Source: JAAZHK01 sp964536075
GTDB lineage: Bacteria; Bacillota_I; Bacilli_A; RF39; UBA660
Direction of reading: 5' to 3'
DNA: 44,186 nucleotides
NCBI GenBank assembly: GCA_964536075.1
Contig: CAZHWO010000002.1
Span: forward strand, 1-44,186
Part shown: in pieces, positions 24,087 to 32,458 of the stretch
Layout of the letters: each line of letters opens with the position of its first letter
How positions within the stretch are numbered: position 1 is the first letter of the stretch
Made by a program: the position numbers and the translations under genes
Notes under the pieces: generated by a model
Told to the model about the DNA's origin: nothing
Seen by the model: only the letters and a program-made list of their open reading frames with translations
Database searches by the model: none

Positions 24087-24115
24087 ATTATAACATCATC
24101 AAAGGAAAAAGTAAA
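24087..24115 (-). promoter_or_regulatory. Sigma-A promoter of the rpsF operon
   Basis: TTTACT, 17 nt, TATAAT on the minus strand, 66 nt ahead of rpsF. Confidence 0.7.
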
Positions 24116-24175
24116 CATTCTTTCTTAATTTAATTATATGAAAAAATAATTAGACCTTTCTATCTTTTGTAATGT

Positions 24176-25276
24176 CTAAATATTAAATCTAAAATGGCAG
24201 ATATCGCCATCTTGCATGAGATAGTCTTTACCTTCAAGACGAGCTTTACCATTTTCTCTAACTTTAAGCTCACTACCCCAATTAACTAAATCATTATAAC
24301 CCATTACCTCAGCTCTAATAAATCCTTTTTCAAAATCACTGTGAATAATACCAGCACATTCTTTAGCATTCATACCTTTTTTAAAGGTCCAAGCTCTTAC
24401 TTCATCAGAACCTACGGTAAAGTAAGTTGCTAGCCCTAAAAGATCATAAGTTATTCGAATTAGTTGGTCTAAACCACTTTCAGTTATACCAAGGGCTTTA
24501 AGCATTTCTTTCTTATCATTATCTTCTAATTCGCTTAATTCTGATTCTATTTTGGCACATATTTTAATAACTTTAGCCCCTTCTTTAGCGGCATAGTTAA
24601 TTATATTGATAATAAAGGCGTTATCATCACTGTTAATATCTTCTTCTCTAATATTAGCTAAATAAATCATCGGTTTTAGTGTTAAAAAATGATACGGCTT
24701 TAAAATTTCTTTTTCTTCTTTAGAGTAGTTAATAAGTCTTAGCGGGATGTTTTTTTCTAGGGTTTCTTTCGATTTTAACATTACTTCTAATTCTTTTAGA
24801 CTTTCTTTATCTTTGGTAGTTTCAGCCTTTTTCTTGATCTTATCAATACGATTATTAATTATTTCTAAATCAGCAATGGTTAGCTCTAAATTTATGATCT
24901 CAATATCTCTGAGGGGATCAATTTTACCTTCTACATGAATAATTGAACTATCTTCAAAACATCTAACCACATGGCATATAGCATCTACTTCGCGAATATG
25001 GGATAAAAATTTATTACCTAATCCTTCACCTTTAGAAGCTCCTTTTACTAAGCCAGCAATATCGGTAAATTCAAAAGTCGTCGGAATGGTTCTTTGAGGA
25101 TTATATAAATTTTGTAAAACTTCTACTCGCTCATCCGGCACCATAACCACCCCAACATTAGGATCAATAGTAGCAAAGGGATAATTAGCAGCTAAAATCT
25201 TTTGTTTGGTAATAGCATTAAAAAGAGTTGACTTACCAACATTAGGCATACCAATTATTCCAGCTGTTAAACTCAT
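24176..25276 (-). CDS. ychF: YchF/OLA1-type P-loop NTPase
   Basis: Obg-family nucleotidase that prefers ATP and binds ribosomes. It is 366 residues: G1 motif GMPNVGKST at 9-17, DIAGLVKGASKGEGLGNKFL (switch II with G3), a coiled-coil insert, and a C-terminal TGS domain with RAWTFKKGMNAKECAGIIHSDFEKGFIRAE. It is 366 aa like B. subtilis YyaF, which also lies just before rpsF. Confidence 0.97.
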   Translation of the reverse strand: MSLTAGIIGMPNVGKSTLFNAITKQKILAANYPFATIDPNVGVVMVPDERVEVLQNLYNPQRTIPTTFEFTDIAGLVKGASKGEGLGNKFLSHIREVDAICHVVRCFEDSSIIHVEGKIDPLRDIEIINLELTIADLEIINNRIDKIKKKAETTKDKESLKELEVMLKSKETLEKNIPLRLINYSKEEKEILKPYHFLTLKPMIYLANIREEDINSDDNAFIINIINYAAKEGAKVIKICAKIESELSELEDNDKKEMLKALGITESGLDQLIRITYDLLGLATYFTVGSDEVRAWTFKKGMNAKECAGIIHSDFEKGFIRAEVMGYNDLVNWGSELKVRENGKARLEGKDYLMQDGDICHFRFNI

Positions 25277-25288
25277 TTATATCATCTC

Positions 25289-26884
25289 CTATATAGTTGG
25301 ATAAACTCCTGGTCCAATTGGTAAACCGACTATATACCAACCAATAATTAATAAAATCCAAGAGATACTGATTATAAAGAAATATGGCATAACATATCCA
25401 ATTCCTTTTTTTATGGTGATGGGATTTTCTTTGTCTTTATTATAAATATTTAAATAGCTTATATAAATGACAAACCCGGCTAATAGAGGGGTTACACCAT
25501 TAGCCATAGAATCAGAAGCTCTCAATAATATTTGGGAAAATTGAGGAGCCACATTTAATTGCATTAATTTAGGAACGACTACGGGGGCTAGGATGGCCCA
25601 CTTAGCTGTAGGAGTTGTGACAAATAAATCAGAAAATGCCCCAATTATTAAAACTAAAATAATCAAAGGAATGGCTCCAAAGGTTGAATCACTAATGATA
25701 TTAGCTCCCCATGCTGTTATAATTGTGCCAATATTAGTTTCTTTAAAAACAGCAATAAATTGTGCCGCAAAAAAGATTATCGCTATTACTTCAACGATAT
25801 TCTGCATATATTGATTACTTCCATTGATAACATCTTTATCCGACTTAATGGTTTTTGCTCCTATTCCATAGGCAATTCCTATGATAAGAAAGAAAATAGC
25901 GACCATATAGGTAAAACCATCCTGAAAATAAGAATTGGTGCCAAACAATTGATTGACATAGGCTCTTTCATTCATATCAAGCAAAATACCGGAAAAAGGC
26001 AAATTAGGGATAAGCATATAGATGAATATAAAGATTACTACTATCGCACTAATATAGGCGTACTTTAAACCCCTTTTTTCATATTTATTAGTCTCAATTT
26101 TAGATTGTTCTTCATTAACAAAATCGATTATCTCAATTTCAGAAGTATAATTTATATCTTTTCTTTCTCTTTTTCTCTTTAAAGATTTAGTTACAAAATT
26201 TTCAATAGCTATAGTACCTATTAAAGCTAAGAAAATACTTAACGTTATAATCATAAATAAGTTGGCGGTTAAACTAACATGAAAGGTTGGATCAATCAAT
26301 CTTGCAGCTGCTTGAGTATAAGGGATTAAAGCAATATCTAGTGATCCTACAAAAATAGCCGCCCCATAACCAAAACTGACACCACAGAAAGCCGTAACAA
26401 TTCCTACTAATGGGTTTCTTCCTTTAGCCTGATAAAAAATAGCTCCTAACGGTATTAAAACAGCATAACCCACCTCATTTATAAGACTAGAAATAATGGA
26501 TAAAAATAAAAGCAAAAAAGTAATAATTTTACTATTTACTTCAGATAAATTTCTTTTTATAAAAACATCAAAAAAACCACTTGAGACAGCAACACTTATG
26601 CCTAATAAAGAAATCAACATCATACTAAGCGGAGTAAAACTAATAAAGTTAGTCGTGGCATTACTTAATATGTATTTTATACCATCATAACTTAACATAT
26701 TTTTTACTACAACTAAAGTAGACTTTAACTCAATATTATTTAAATCTATTTTGTTATATGTAGCCTGAACATTAAATAAGCTAAATATCCCACTTAAAAC
26801 AATAACTAATACAGTCATGAGGATAAATGAAGTTACGGGATAAAATCTAAATTTTTTTAATTTCAATTTACCAGTTTTTGTCAT
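25289..26884 (-). CDS. AbgT-family transporter
   Basis: Polytopic membrane protein of 531 residues with about 12 predicted helices. AbgT-family features are NFISFTPLSMMLISLLGISVA near residue 80, NEVGYAVLIPLGAIFYQAKGRNPLVG, and the late segment GAFSDLFVTTPTAKWAILAPVVVP with SDSMANGVTPLL. The family was named for p-aminobenzoyl-glutamate uptake; some members export sulfonamides or other compounds. Substrate is not inferable here. RBS AAGGAG precedes the ATG. It lies between DUF951 and ychF, a spot held by other genes in Bacillus, so it is a local insertion. Confidence 0.87.
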   Translation of the reverse strand: MTKTGKLKLKKFRFYPVTSFILMTVLVIVLSGIFSLFNVQATYNKIDLNNIELKSTLVVVKNMLSYDGIKYILSNATTNFISFTPLSMMLISLLGISVAVSSGFFDVFIKRNLSEVNSKIITFLLLFLSIISSLINEVGYAVLIPLGAIFYQAKGRNPLVGIVTAFCGVSFGYGAAIFVGSLDIALIPYTQAAARLIDPTFHVSLTANLFMIITLSIFLALIGTIAIENFVTKSLKRKRERKDINYTSEIEIIDFVNEEQSKIETNKYEKRGLKYAYISAIVVIFIFIYMLIPNLPFSGILLDMNERAYVNQLFGTNSYFQDGFTYMVAIFFLIIGIAYGIGAKTIKSDKDVINGSNQYMQNIVEVIAIIFFAAQFIAVFKETNIGTIITAWGANIISDSTFGAIPLIILVLIIGAFSDLFVTTPTAKWAILAPVVVPKLMQLNVAPQFSQILLRASDSMANGVTPLLAGFVIYISYLNIYNKDKENPITIKKGIGYVMPYFFIISISWILLIIGWYIVGLPIGPGVYPTI

Positions 26885-26894
26885 CTTTTACTCC

Positions 26895-27074
26895 TTATAT
26901 AATAACTTTCTTAATTTTTTTGATTAAATCAATTCGCGGGATCATCACTATATGGCCGCAGTTAAGGCATTTAATTTTGACATCGGCGCCTAAGCGTACA
27001 ATTTCCCAATGATTTGCTCCACAAGGATGGCCTTTTTTTAATTCTACTTTAGAACCAATTATTAAATCATTCAT
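26895..27074 (-). CDS. DUF951 (YyzM-like) small zinc-ribbon-like protein
   Basis: A 59-residue protein, MNDLIIGSKVELKKGHPCG at the start, then NHWEIVRLGADVKIKCLNCGH and a basic tail KKIKKVII. The layout fits DUF951: KKGHPCG, NxWxIxRxGADxKxKCxxCG. Three Cys plus a His could bind a metal. B. subtilis has yyzM in the same place between spo0J and ychF. It starts 7 nt after parB's stop, with a weak RBS (TAGGT), so translation may be coupled. Function unknown; an RNA- or ribosome-linked role is a guess. Confidence 0.9.
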   Translation of the reverse strand: MNDLIIGSKVELKKGHPCGANHWEIVRLGADVKIKCLNCGHIVMIPRIDLIKKIKKVII

Positions 27075-27081
27075 CTTTTAC

Positions 27082-27966
27082 CTACTTATTTATTGCATTT
27101 ATAATTTCTAAAATACGATTTAAATCATTGACATTGGTAAATGATATAACTATTTTGTTTTTACTAATATTTACTTTGGTATCTAACTTTTCTTTTAATA
27201 TTTCTTCAACATATTCATATTCTGAAACTTTATTATTACGTTTTTTTAAAGTATTTCGTTTGGTAAACTCTTCAGAGTTAGTCAGTTTTTCTAAATCACG
27301 AACGTTTAAATCATTGTTGATAATTTTTTTGGATAACTCCATAACCTTATTATTATCTTCTATCTTACTTAAAATGCGGGCATGACTCATACTTAATTTT
27401 CCAGTTATAACAAGCTCTTTTGCGGATTCTGGTAAAGATAATAATCCCAGCATATTAGTTAAATGACTTCGGCTTTTACCTAATCTTTTAGCTAATTCTT
27501 CCTGCGTCAATTCTAGTGTGTCTAATAGTTTTTTATAAGCTTCCGCTTCTTCGATTGGGTTTAAGTCCTCTCTTTGTAGGTTCTCCAATAACGCAATTTC
27601 CATCATATCTTGGTCATCAAAATCTCTTATGATAGCAGGAATAGTGGTTAATCCAGCTAGTAAAGAAGCTTTAACTCTTCGTTCACCAGCTATTATTTCA
27701 TATCCTTTAATACTTTTTTTAACAATTATAGGTTGAAAAACACCATGTTCTTTAATGGAATCTGCTAGTTCTTGTAACGATTTTTCATCAAAGTTCTTTC
27801 TAGGCTGATATGGGTTACTCCTTAGATCTTTAATGGGAAGATTAATTATTTCATCATGGGTTGCTTGTTCATATATTTTTTCTTCAATTTTCTCATATTC
27901 AATCTGTTCAGAAGTAAATAATTCCTCCAAGCCTCTTCCTAAGGCTCTTCGTCTAATTGGTTCCAT
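27082..27966 (-). CDS. parB: Chromosome partition protein ParB (Spo0J)
   Basis: parS-binding CTP hydrolase clamp that loads condensin and positions the origin. About 294 residues: the N-terminal RRRALGRGLEELF segment that stimulates Soj, the CTP-binding/ParB domain with NPYQPRKNF and ERRVKASLLAG, a helix-turn-helix with ELAKRLGKSRSHLTNMLGLL, and a C-terminal dimer domain. The start is uncertain: ATG at 27966 or TTG at 27975. Both lie inside the soj 3' end, so translation is coupled. No parS was seen in the window. Confidence 0.95.
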   Translation of the reverse strand: MEPIRRRALGRGLEELFTSEQIEYEKIEEKIYEQATHDEIINLPIKDLRSNPYQPRKNFDEKSLQELADSIKEHGVFQPIIVKKSIKGYEIIAGERRVKASLLAGLTTIPAIIRDFDDQDMMEIALLENLQREDLNPIEEAEAYKKLLDTLELTQEELAKRLGKSRSHLTNMLGLLSLPESAKELVITGKLSMSHARILSKIEDNNKVMELSKKIINNDLNVRDLEKLTNSEEFTKRNTLKKRNNKVSEYEYVEEILKEKLDTKVNISKNKIVISFTNVNDLNRILEIINAINK

Positions 27967-28741
27967 TTCTTCCAATCACTTCCTTTGCTAAATTTAAATA
28001 AGCTTCTGATCCCCTACTTTTAGGATCATATGCAATGATAGGTTTACCATGGGATGGGGCTTCAGTTAATCTTATCAATCGGGGAATAATTGTATTATAA
28101 ACGCGTTCTTTAAAATATTTTCTTATTTCTTCAACAACTTCTAAACCTAAATTAGTTCTCGAATCAAGCATTGTCAATAGGACTCCTTCAATATTTAAAT
28201 TAGGATTAAGGTTTTTTTGAGTTAACATTATTGTATTTAGTAATTGAACAATTCCTTCTAAAGCAAAATATTCACATTGAACAGGGATAATGACAGAATT
28301 AGACGCCATTAAAGCATTAGTTGTAATAATTCCTAAAGATGGTGGGCAATCAATAATTAGAAAATCAAAATCGTCTTTTATGGATTCTAATTTAGCTTTT
28401 AGTTGGCCCCCTCTAGAAAACTCGGGTTCGTTGTAACTTTTTTCCATCAATTCTATATCAAGACCCGCTAAATTAATAGTTGCCGGTAATAAAAATAAAT
28501 TTTTATACCTGGTTTTGACAATTGTGTCTTTAATATCACAATTGCCAGTTAAAACATCATATATACAATGATCAATATCAGCTTTATCAATACCAATACC
28601 TGTGGTTGTATTTCCTTGCGGATCTAAATCGATTAATAAAACTTTTTTACCTAATAGTGCTAGTGAAGCAGATAAATTAATGCTCGTCGTTGTTTTACCT
28701 ACCCCACCCTTTTGGTTTACTAAAGAAATTATTTTGCCCAT
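27953..28741 (-). CDS. soj: ParA-family ATPase Soj
   Basis: Walker-type ATPase partner of Spo0J; in Bacillus it also regulates DnaA. It is 262 residues: deviant Walker A KGGVGKTT at 11-18, DLDPQGNTTTGIG, and DCPPSLG as Walker B. RBS AAAGGTGGTAG precedes the ATG. A weak promoter-like TTGATA-17-ATTAAT lies upstream after the noc terminators. Its stop overlaps parB. The unit with noc, soj and parB near oriC matches B. subtilis. Confidence 0.96.
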   Translation of the reverse strand: MGKIISLVNQKGGVGKTTTSINLSASLALLGKKVLLIDLDPQGNTTTGIGIDKADIDHCIYDVLTGNCDIKDTIVKTRYKNLFLLPATINLAGLDIELMEKSYNEPEFSRGGQLKAKLESIKDDFDFLIIDCPPSLGIITTNALMASNSVIIPVQCEYFALEGIVQLLNTIMLTQKNLNPNLNIEGVLLTMLDSRTNLGLEVVEEIRKYFKERVYNTIIPRLIRLTEAPSHGKPIIAYDPKSRGSEAYLNLAKEVIGRNGTN

Positions 28742-28784
28742 ACTACCACCTTTTCATTAATTACTTCTTTCTTTATTCTATCAA

Positions 28785-28811
28785 AAAAAGAGAATTAATG
28801 AAACTCTTTTT
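28785..28811 (-). terminator. Second hairpin after noc
   Basis: An 8-bp stem AAAAAGAG/CTCTTTTT with a 11-nt loop. The T-run overlaps the candidate soj -35 region. Confidence 0.5.
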
Positions 28812-28815
28812 AAAA

Positions 28816-28838
28816 AAAATAGAATAAAATTCTATTTT
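28816..28838 (-). terminator. Terminator of noc
   Basis: A 10-bp perfect stem AAAATAGAAT/ATTCTATTTT with a 3-nt loop and following U on the minus strand, overlapping the noc stop codon. Confidence 0.75.
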
Positions 28839-29887
28839 TACTTGTTTTTATCAATTTTAATAATGATTTGGTAAGTATTTTCAAAATCAAGTTCTTCTTT
28901 TTCAATTACGAAACCAAAACCTTCAACATTATGAATAGCTTGTCTTATTGAGTTAATAGCGTACTTTAGATCATACATATTGCTAGGTTGATAAGAGTTA
29001 TTTAAGTTATTAAACATTGGTAGGGTCTGGGTTGACTCAGCATTATCTTCCTGATCAGATATGGGACTTATTTCAATTAAAGGATCATAATTAATGGTTG
29101 GCATTGCATCTAATAATTCTAAAACTTCTTCAGATCCTTCTTCCTGATTAAATCTATCATTGACTGGTAAAATTCTTGGTGGCGCTTCGTTTGTTGTTGG
29201 CTCTTCAACAGGTATTGAGGGAACTTCAATAATTCCTGGAATAACAGGTGTTTCCTGAGTCTTTTTGATTAAATTTTCTAATTCTCTCACTGGTATTTTT
29301 TCTTTAATGACTCTATTTAATAAGTTAATTTGCTCTTCCTGATTGGTAACATTTAATAAACATCGAGCATGCCTTTCGGATATTTCTTCTTTTAGTAAAG
29401 CATCTTGAACCTCATCTGTTAAAGTTAAGAGTCTTAATTTGTTAGCAATAGCAGATTGCGATTTACCCATAGTTCTAGCTAATTCGTCTTGGGTCATCTG
29501 ATCTAATTCGAGAATTTTCTGAAAGGTACGGGCTTCTTCGATTGGGGTTAAATCTTTTCGCTGAAGGTTCTCTAAAAGGGCTACTTTAGAACTTTCTTTG
29601 TCATCTAAATCACGAACAATAGCTGGAATAGTTGTTAATCCAGCCATAGCTGAAGCTTTATATCTTCTCTCTCCAGCAATAATTTCGTACTTATCTCCTA
29701 TTTTTCTGACAATTATAGGTTGAATCACACCATGAGCTTTAATTGAATCAGCCAATTCTTGTAAAGCCACTTCATTAAACATTTCCCTTGGTTGAAAGCG
29801 GTTAGGAATTATATCATCTAAAGGTATATTTATAATTTCATTCATCATTTTTGGTACCCTCTCTTTACTCTTTTTATTCTTAAACAT
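28838..29887 (-). CDS. noc: Nucleoid occlusion protein Noc (ParB-like)
   Basis: ParB paralogue that in Bacillus spreads from NBS sites and blocks FtsZ assembly over the nucleoid. It is 349 residues, against about 283 in B. subtilis. The ParB/CTP domain has NRFQPREMF and ERRYKASAMAG, and the HTH has ELARTMGKSQSAIANKLRLL. The C-terminal Noc segment is AINSIRQAIHNVEGFGFVI with the TYQIIIKID end. Between HTH and C-terminus is an acidic/Pro-rich linker of roughly 80 residues not found in B. subtilis Noc. The N-terminus (MFKNKKSKERVPK) is basic and lacks a clear amphipathic membrane helix. Two perfect NBS palindromes nearby support the name. Confidence 0.9.
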   Translation of the reverse strand: MFKNKKSKERVPKMMNEIINIPLDDIIPNRFQPREMFNEVALQELADSIKAHGVIQPIIVRKIGDKYEIIAGERRYKASAMAGLTTIPAIVRDLDDKESSKVALLENLQRKDLTPIEEARTFQKILELDQMTQDELARTMGKSQSAIANKLRLLTLTDEVQDALLKEEISERHARCLLNVTNQEEQINLLNRVIKEKIPVRELENLIKKTQETPVIPGIIEVPSIPVEEPTTNEAPPRILPVNDRFNQEEGSEEVLELLDAMPTINYDPLIEISPISDQEDNAESTQTLPMFNNLNNSYQPSNMYDLKYAINSIRQAIHNVEGFGFVIEKEELDFENTYQIIIKIDKNK

Positions 29888-29917
29888 AATTATACCTTAT
29901 TATCGAGATAATTTCAA

Positions 29918-30565
29918 TTATTTTTTTGATATTTCTATTAAAGTCCGTAAGCTCTCTTCATATGGAAGGTAAAACGTTTTAATATTAGATATTTTTAAAG
30001 CTTTGGTGGATAAAATAGGCTGGCTTTTTATTATTTCCTCGTCAGCATTAGCTTTCATACAAATTATTTTACCAGTTTCATTTATGTATGGTGATAGCCA
30101 TTCGATTAGTTGTGGCATTGAAGCAACGGCTCTTGAAACAACAACATCATATTTTTCTGTTTTTATCTGGGATAAATTTTCAATTCTAGTATGAAGTACT
30201 TCAATATCTTTTAAATTTAAATGTTTAATTAGTAGATTTAGATAACTAACCCTCTTTTGTAATGAATCTATTAGGGTTACCTTAATATGTGGATAAAATA
30301 TTTTTAAAACAATACCAGGAAAACCAGCACCAGTACCAACATCTAAAAGATTAGTAACTTTATTTAAATCCATTATTTTGGTAATGGTTAAACTATCGTA
30401 ATAATGTTTTAAATAGACATCATTTTCTTGAGTAATTCTGGTCAAATTTATTTTAGTATTCCATTCTGTAAGAAAGTGATAAAAAGCATCTAACTTTTCC
30501 ATCATTTCAGTTGAATATGCGATATTTAATTTTTTAATTTCTTTAACAAATTCTTCTTTATTCAT
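29918..30565 (-). CDS. rsmG: 16S rRNA (guanine-527-N7)-methyltransferase RsmG
   Basis: SAM-dependent methyltransferase (GidB), 215 residues. It shows NLTRITQENDVYLKHYYDSL, the SAM loop LLDVGTGAGFPGIVLKI and SRAVASMPQLIEWL. It overlaps the 3' end of mnmG by 8 nt, so it is translationally coupled. Loss of RsmG gives low-level streptomycin resistance in other species. Confidence 0.97.
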   Translation of the reverse strand: MNKEEFVKEIKKLNIAYSTEMMEKLDAFYHFLTEWNTKINLTRITQENDVYLKHYYDSLTITKIMDLNKVTNLLDVGTGAGFPGIVLKIFYPHIKVTLIDSLQKRVSYLNLLIKHLNLKDIEVLHTRIENLSQIKTEKYDVVVSRAVASMPQLIEWLSPYINETGKIICMKANADEEIIKSQPILSTKALKISNIKTFYLPYEESLRTLIEISKK

Positions 30566-32420
30566 GATTCTTAATCTTCCTTAAATAGACCATTAATATT
30601 GATATATCGGCAGGATTAACGCCACTTATTCTTAAGGCTTGCCCAACAGAGGTTGGTTGAATATTCATTAATTTTTGCCGAGCTTCACTGGCTAGATTGG
30701 TGATTTTATTATAATCAAGATATTCAGGAATACTTATTTTTTCTAAATCTTTTAATTTATTGGCCTCTTTATTAGCTTTATTAATATATCCTTGGTACTT
30801 AATATAAATTTCTACTTGTTCTTTAATAGTGGATTCATAATCAATAGCTATTAAGGGTTCTAGATTATTTATCGTGATTTCCGGCCTTTTTAATAATTCA
30901 TAAATAGTAGTACCATCTTTTAAAGGGGTACTTTCTAAAGATAAAAGATATTCGTTAACCTGTTTGGTTGGATTAAGGCGTTTTGTTTGCAAATGTTTTT
31001 CTAGCTCTTTTATTTGTTGAAGTTTTTCTCGAAGTTTAAAATATCTTTGCTCTGAAAGTAAACCTAATTTATAACCTATTTCTGATAATCTTAAATCAGC
31101 GTTGTCATTTCTTAATAATAAACGATATTCAGCTCGAGAAGTTAAAAGTCGATAAGGATCCGTAACCCCTTTAGTAACTAAATCATCGATTAAAACACCA
31201 ATATAAGCTTGATCTCTGTTTAAAATTAGTGGTTCTTCATTATTTAATTTTAATGCAGCATTAATACCAGCAATTAGTCCCTGACAAGCCGCTTCTTCAT
31301 AGCCACTAGTACCATTTATTTGTCCAGCAAGGTATAAATTTTCTACTAATTTTGATTCAAGAGTCCTTTTTAATTGTAATGAATCAAAAGCATCATATTC
31401 AATGGCATAAGCATATTTTGTGATATGAGCTTTATCTAACCCAGGTAGGCTTTTAACTAATAATTCCTGAACATCATGGGGCATGCTGGTCGAAAACCCT
31501 TGTAAATACATATCGCTATAATAGATACTTTCCGGCTCAAGAAATAATTGATGGCGCTCACGATCACTAAATCTAACGACTTTATCTTCGATTGATGGGC
31601 AGTATCTAGGGCCAACCCCCTCAACATATCCCCCATACATACTAGATTTATTTAAATTTTCACGAATAATATCGTGAGTTTTAGCGTTTGTATATGTCAA
31701 ATAACAGGGAGATTGTTTATTAATATCATAATAATATTGATTATCAAATGAAAAGCTATGATATTGGTTGTCTCCTGGTTGAATAGTTGTTTTAGAAAAA
31801 TCAATGCTTTCTCTTAAGATTCTTGGGGGGGTTCCTGTTTTCAACCGTTTAATATTAAAACCATATTTTTTCATATTATCACTAAGATATAAAGAAGGCT
31901 TTTCATTGTGGGGACCACTACTTGTTTTGTTTTCACCCACTAAAATTTGGGCTTTTAAGTAGGTACCCGTCGTTAAAATTACAGCCTGACCGGCAATTTT
32001 TTGACCATTAGATAAAATGACACCCTTGATTTTTTGATCAGCGACGATTAAATCCTCAACCATAGCTTCTTTTATTTCTAAATTTTCTTGGATCTCCAAA
32101 GTTTTAATCATGTTTTTGGAGTATGCGATTTTATCAATTTGAGCTCTTAAAGCTTGGACAGCCGGCCCTTTTTTTGTATTTAACATTTTCATTTGAAGAA
32201 TGCTCTTATCCGTATTTTTGCCCATTTCTCCGCCTAAAGCATCAATTTCTCGGACAACAATACCTTTAGCTGGACCGCCAATTGAGGGATTACATGGAGT
32301 ATCAGCAATATTTTTTATATTACTGGTTATTAATAGTGTTTGTTTCTTTTTTCTCGCTGCAGCTAAAGCGGCCTCACAACCAGCGTGGCCTCCTCCAACG
32401 ACAATAATATCGTATATCAT
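30558..32420 (-). CDS. mnmG: tRNA uridine-34 carboxymethylaminomethyl synthesis enzyme MnmG (GidA)
   Basis: FAD-dependent partner of MnmE in wobble-uridine modification. It is 620 residues: GGGHAGCEAALAAAR dinucleotide-binding motif at 9-23, the PCNPSIGGPAKG region with catalytic Cys, and a C-terminal helical domain with ISGVNPADI. The ATG at 32420 follows AGGTGATT; an ORF extension to 32474 reads through the Noc-binding palindrome and is rejected. A palindrome lies between its RBS and the mnmE stop. Confidence 0.97.
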   Translation of the reverse strand: MIYDIIVVGGGHAGCEAALAAARKKKQTLLITSNIKNIADTPCNPSIGGPAKGIVVREIDALGGEMGKNTDKSILQMKMLNTKKGPAVQALRAQIDKIAYSKNMIKTLEIQENLEIKEAMVEDLIVADQKIKGVILSNGQKIAGQAVILTTGTYLKAQILVGENKTSSGPHNEKPSLYLSDNMKKYGFNIKRLKTGTPPRILRESIDFSKTTIQPGDNQYHSFSFDNQYYYDINKQSPCYLTYTNAKTHDIIRENLNKSSMYGGYVEGVGPRYCPSIEDKVVRFSDRERHQLFLEPESIYYSDMYLQGFSTSMPHDVQELLVKSLPGLDKAHITKYAYAIEYDAFDSLQLKRTLESKLVENLYLAGQINGTSGYEEAACQGLIAGINAALKLNNEEPLILNRDQAYIGVLIDDLVTKGVTDPYRLLTSRAEYRLLLRNDNADLRLSEIGYKLGLLSEQRYFKLREKLQQIKELEKHLQTKRLNPTKQVNEYLLSLESTPLKDGTTIYELLKRPEITINNLEPLIAIDYESTIKEQVEIYIKYQGYINKANKEANKLKDLEKISIPEYLDYNKITNLASEARQKLMNIQPTSVGQALRISGVNPADISILMVYLRKIKNHE

Positions 32421-32433
32421 AAAATCACCTTTA

Positions 32434-32457
32434 AAATTATTTCCCGGGAAATAATTT
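32434..32457. promoter_or_regulatory. Noc-binding site (NBS) palindrome between mnmE and mnmG
   Basis: The core ATTTCCCGGGAAAT (32439-32452) is identical to the published B. subtilis Noc-binding consensus as I recall it. It is embedded in a 24-bp perfect palindrome with arms extended by AAATT/AATTT. A noc gene lies 2.5 kb away. Confidence 0.8.
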
Positions 32458-32458
32458 T

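Noticed and set aside
26895..29887. parS site near soj-parB-noc
   Set aside because: I looked for TGTTNCACGTGAAACA and close variants by eye and found no CACGTG-centred palindrome; a motif scan of the whole genome would be decisive.
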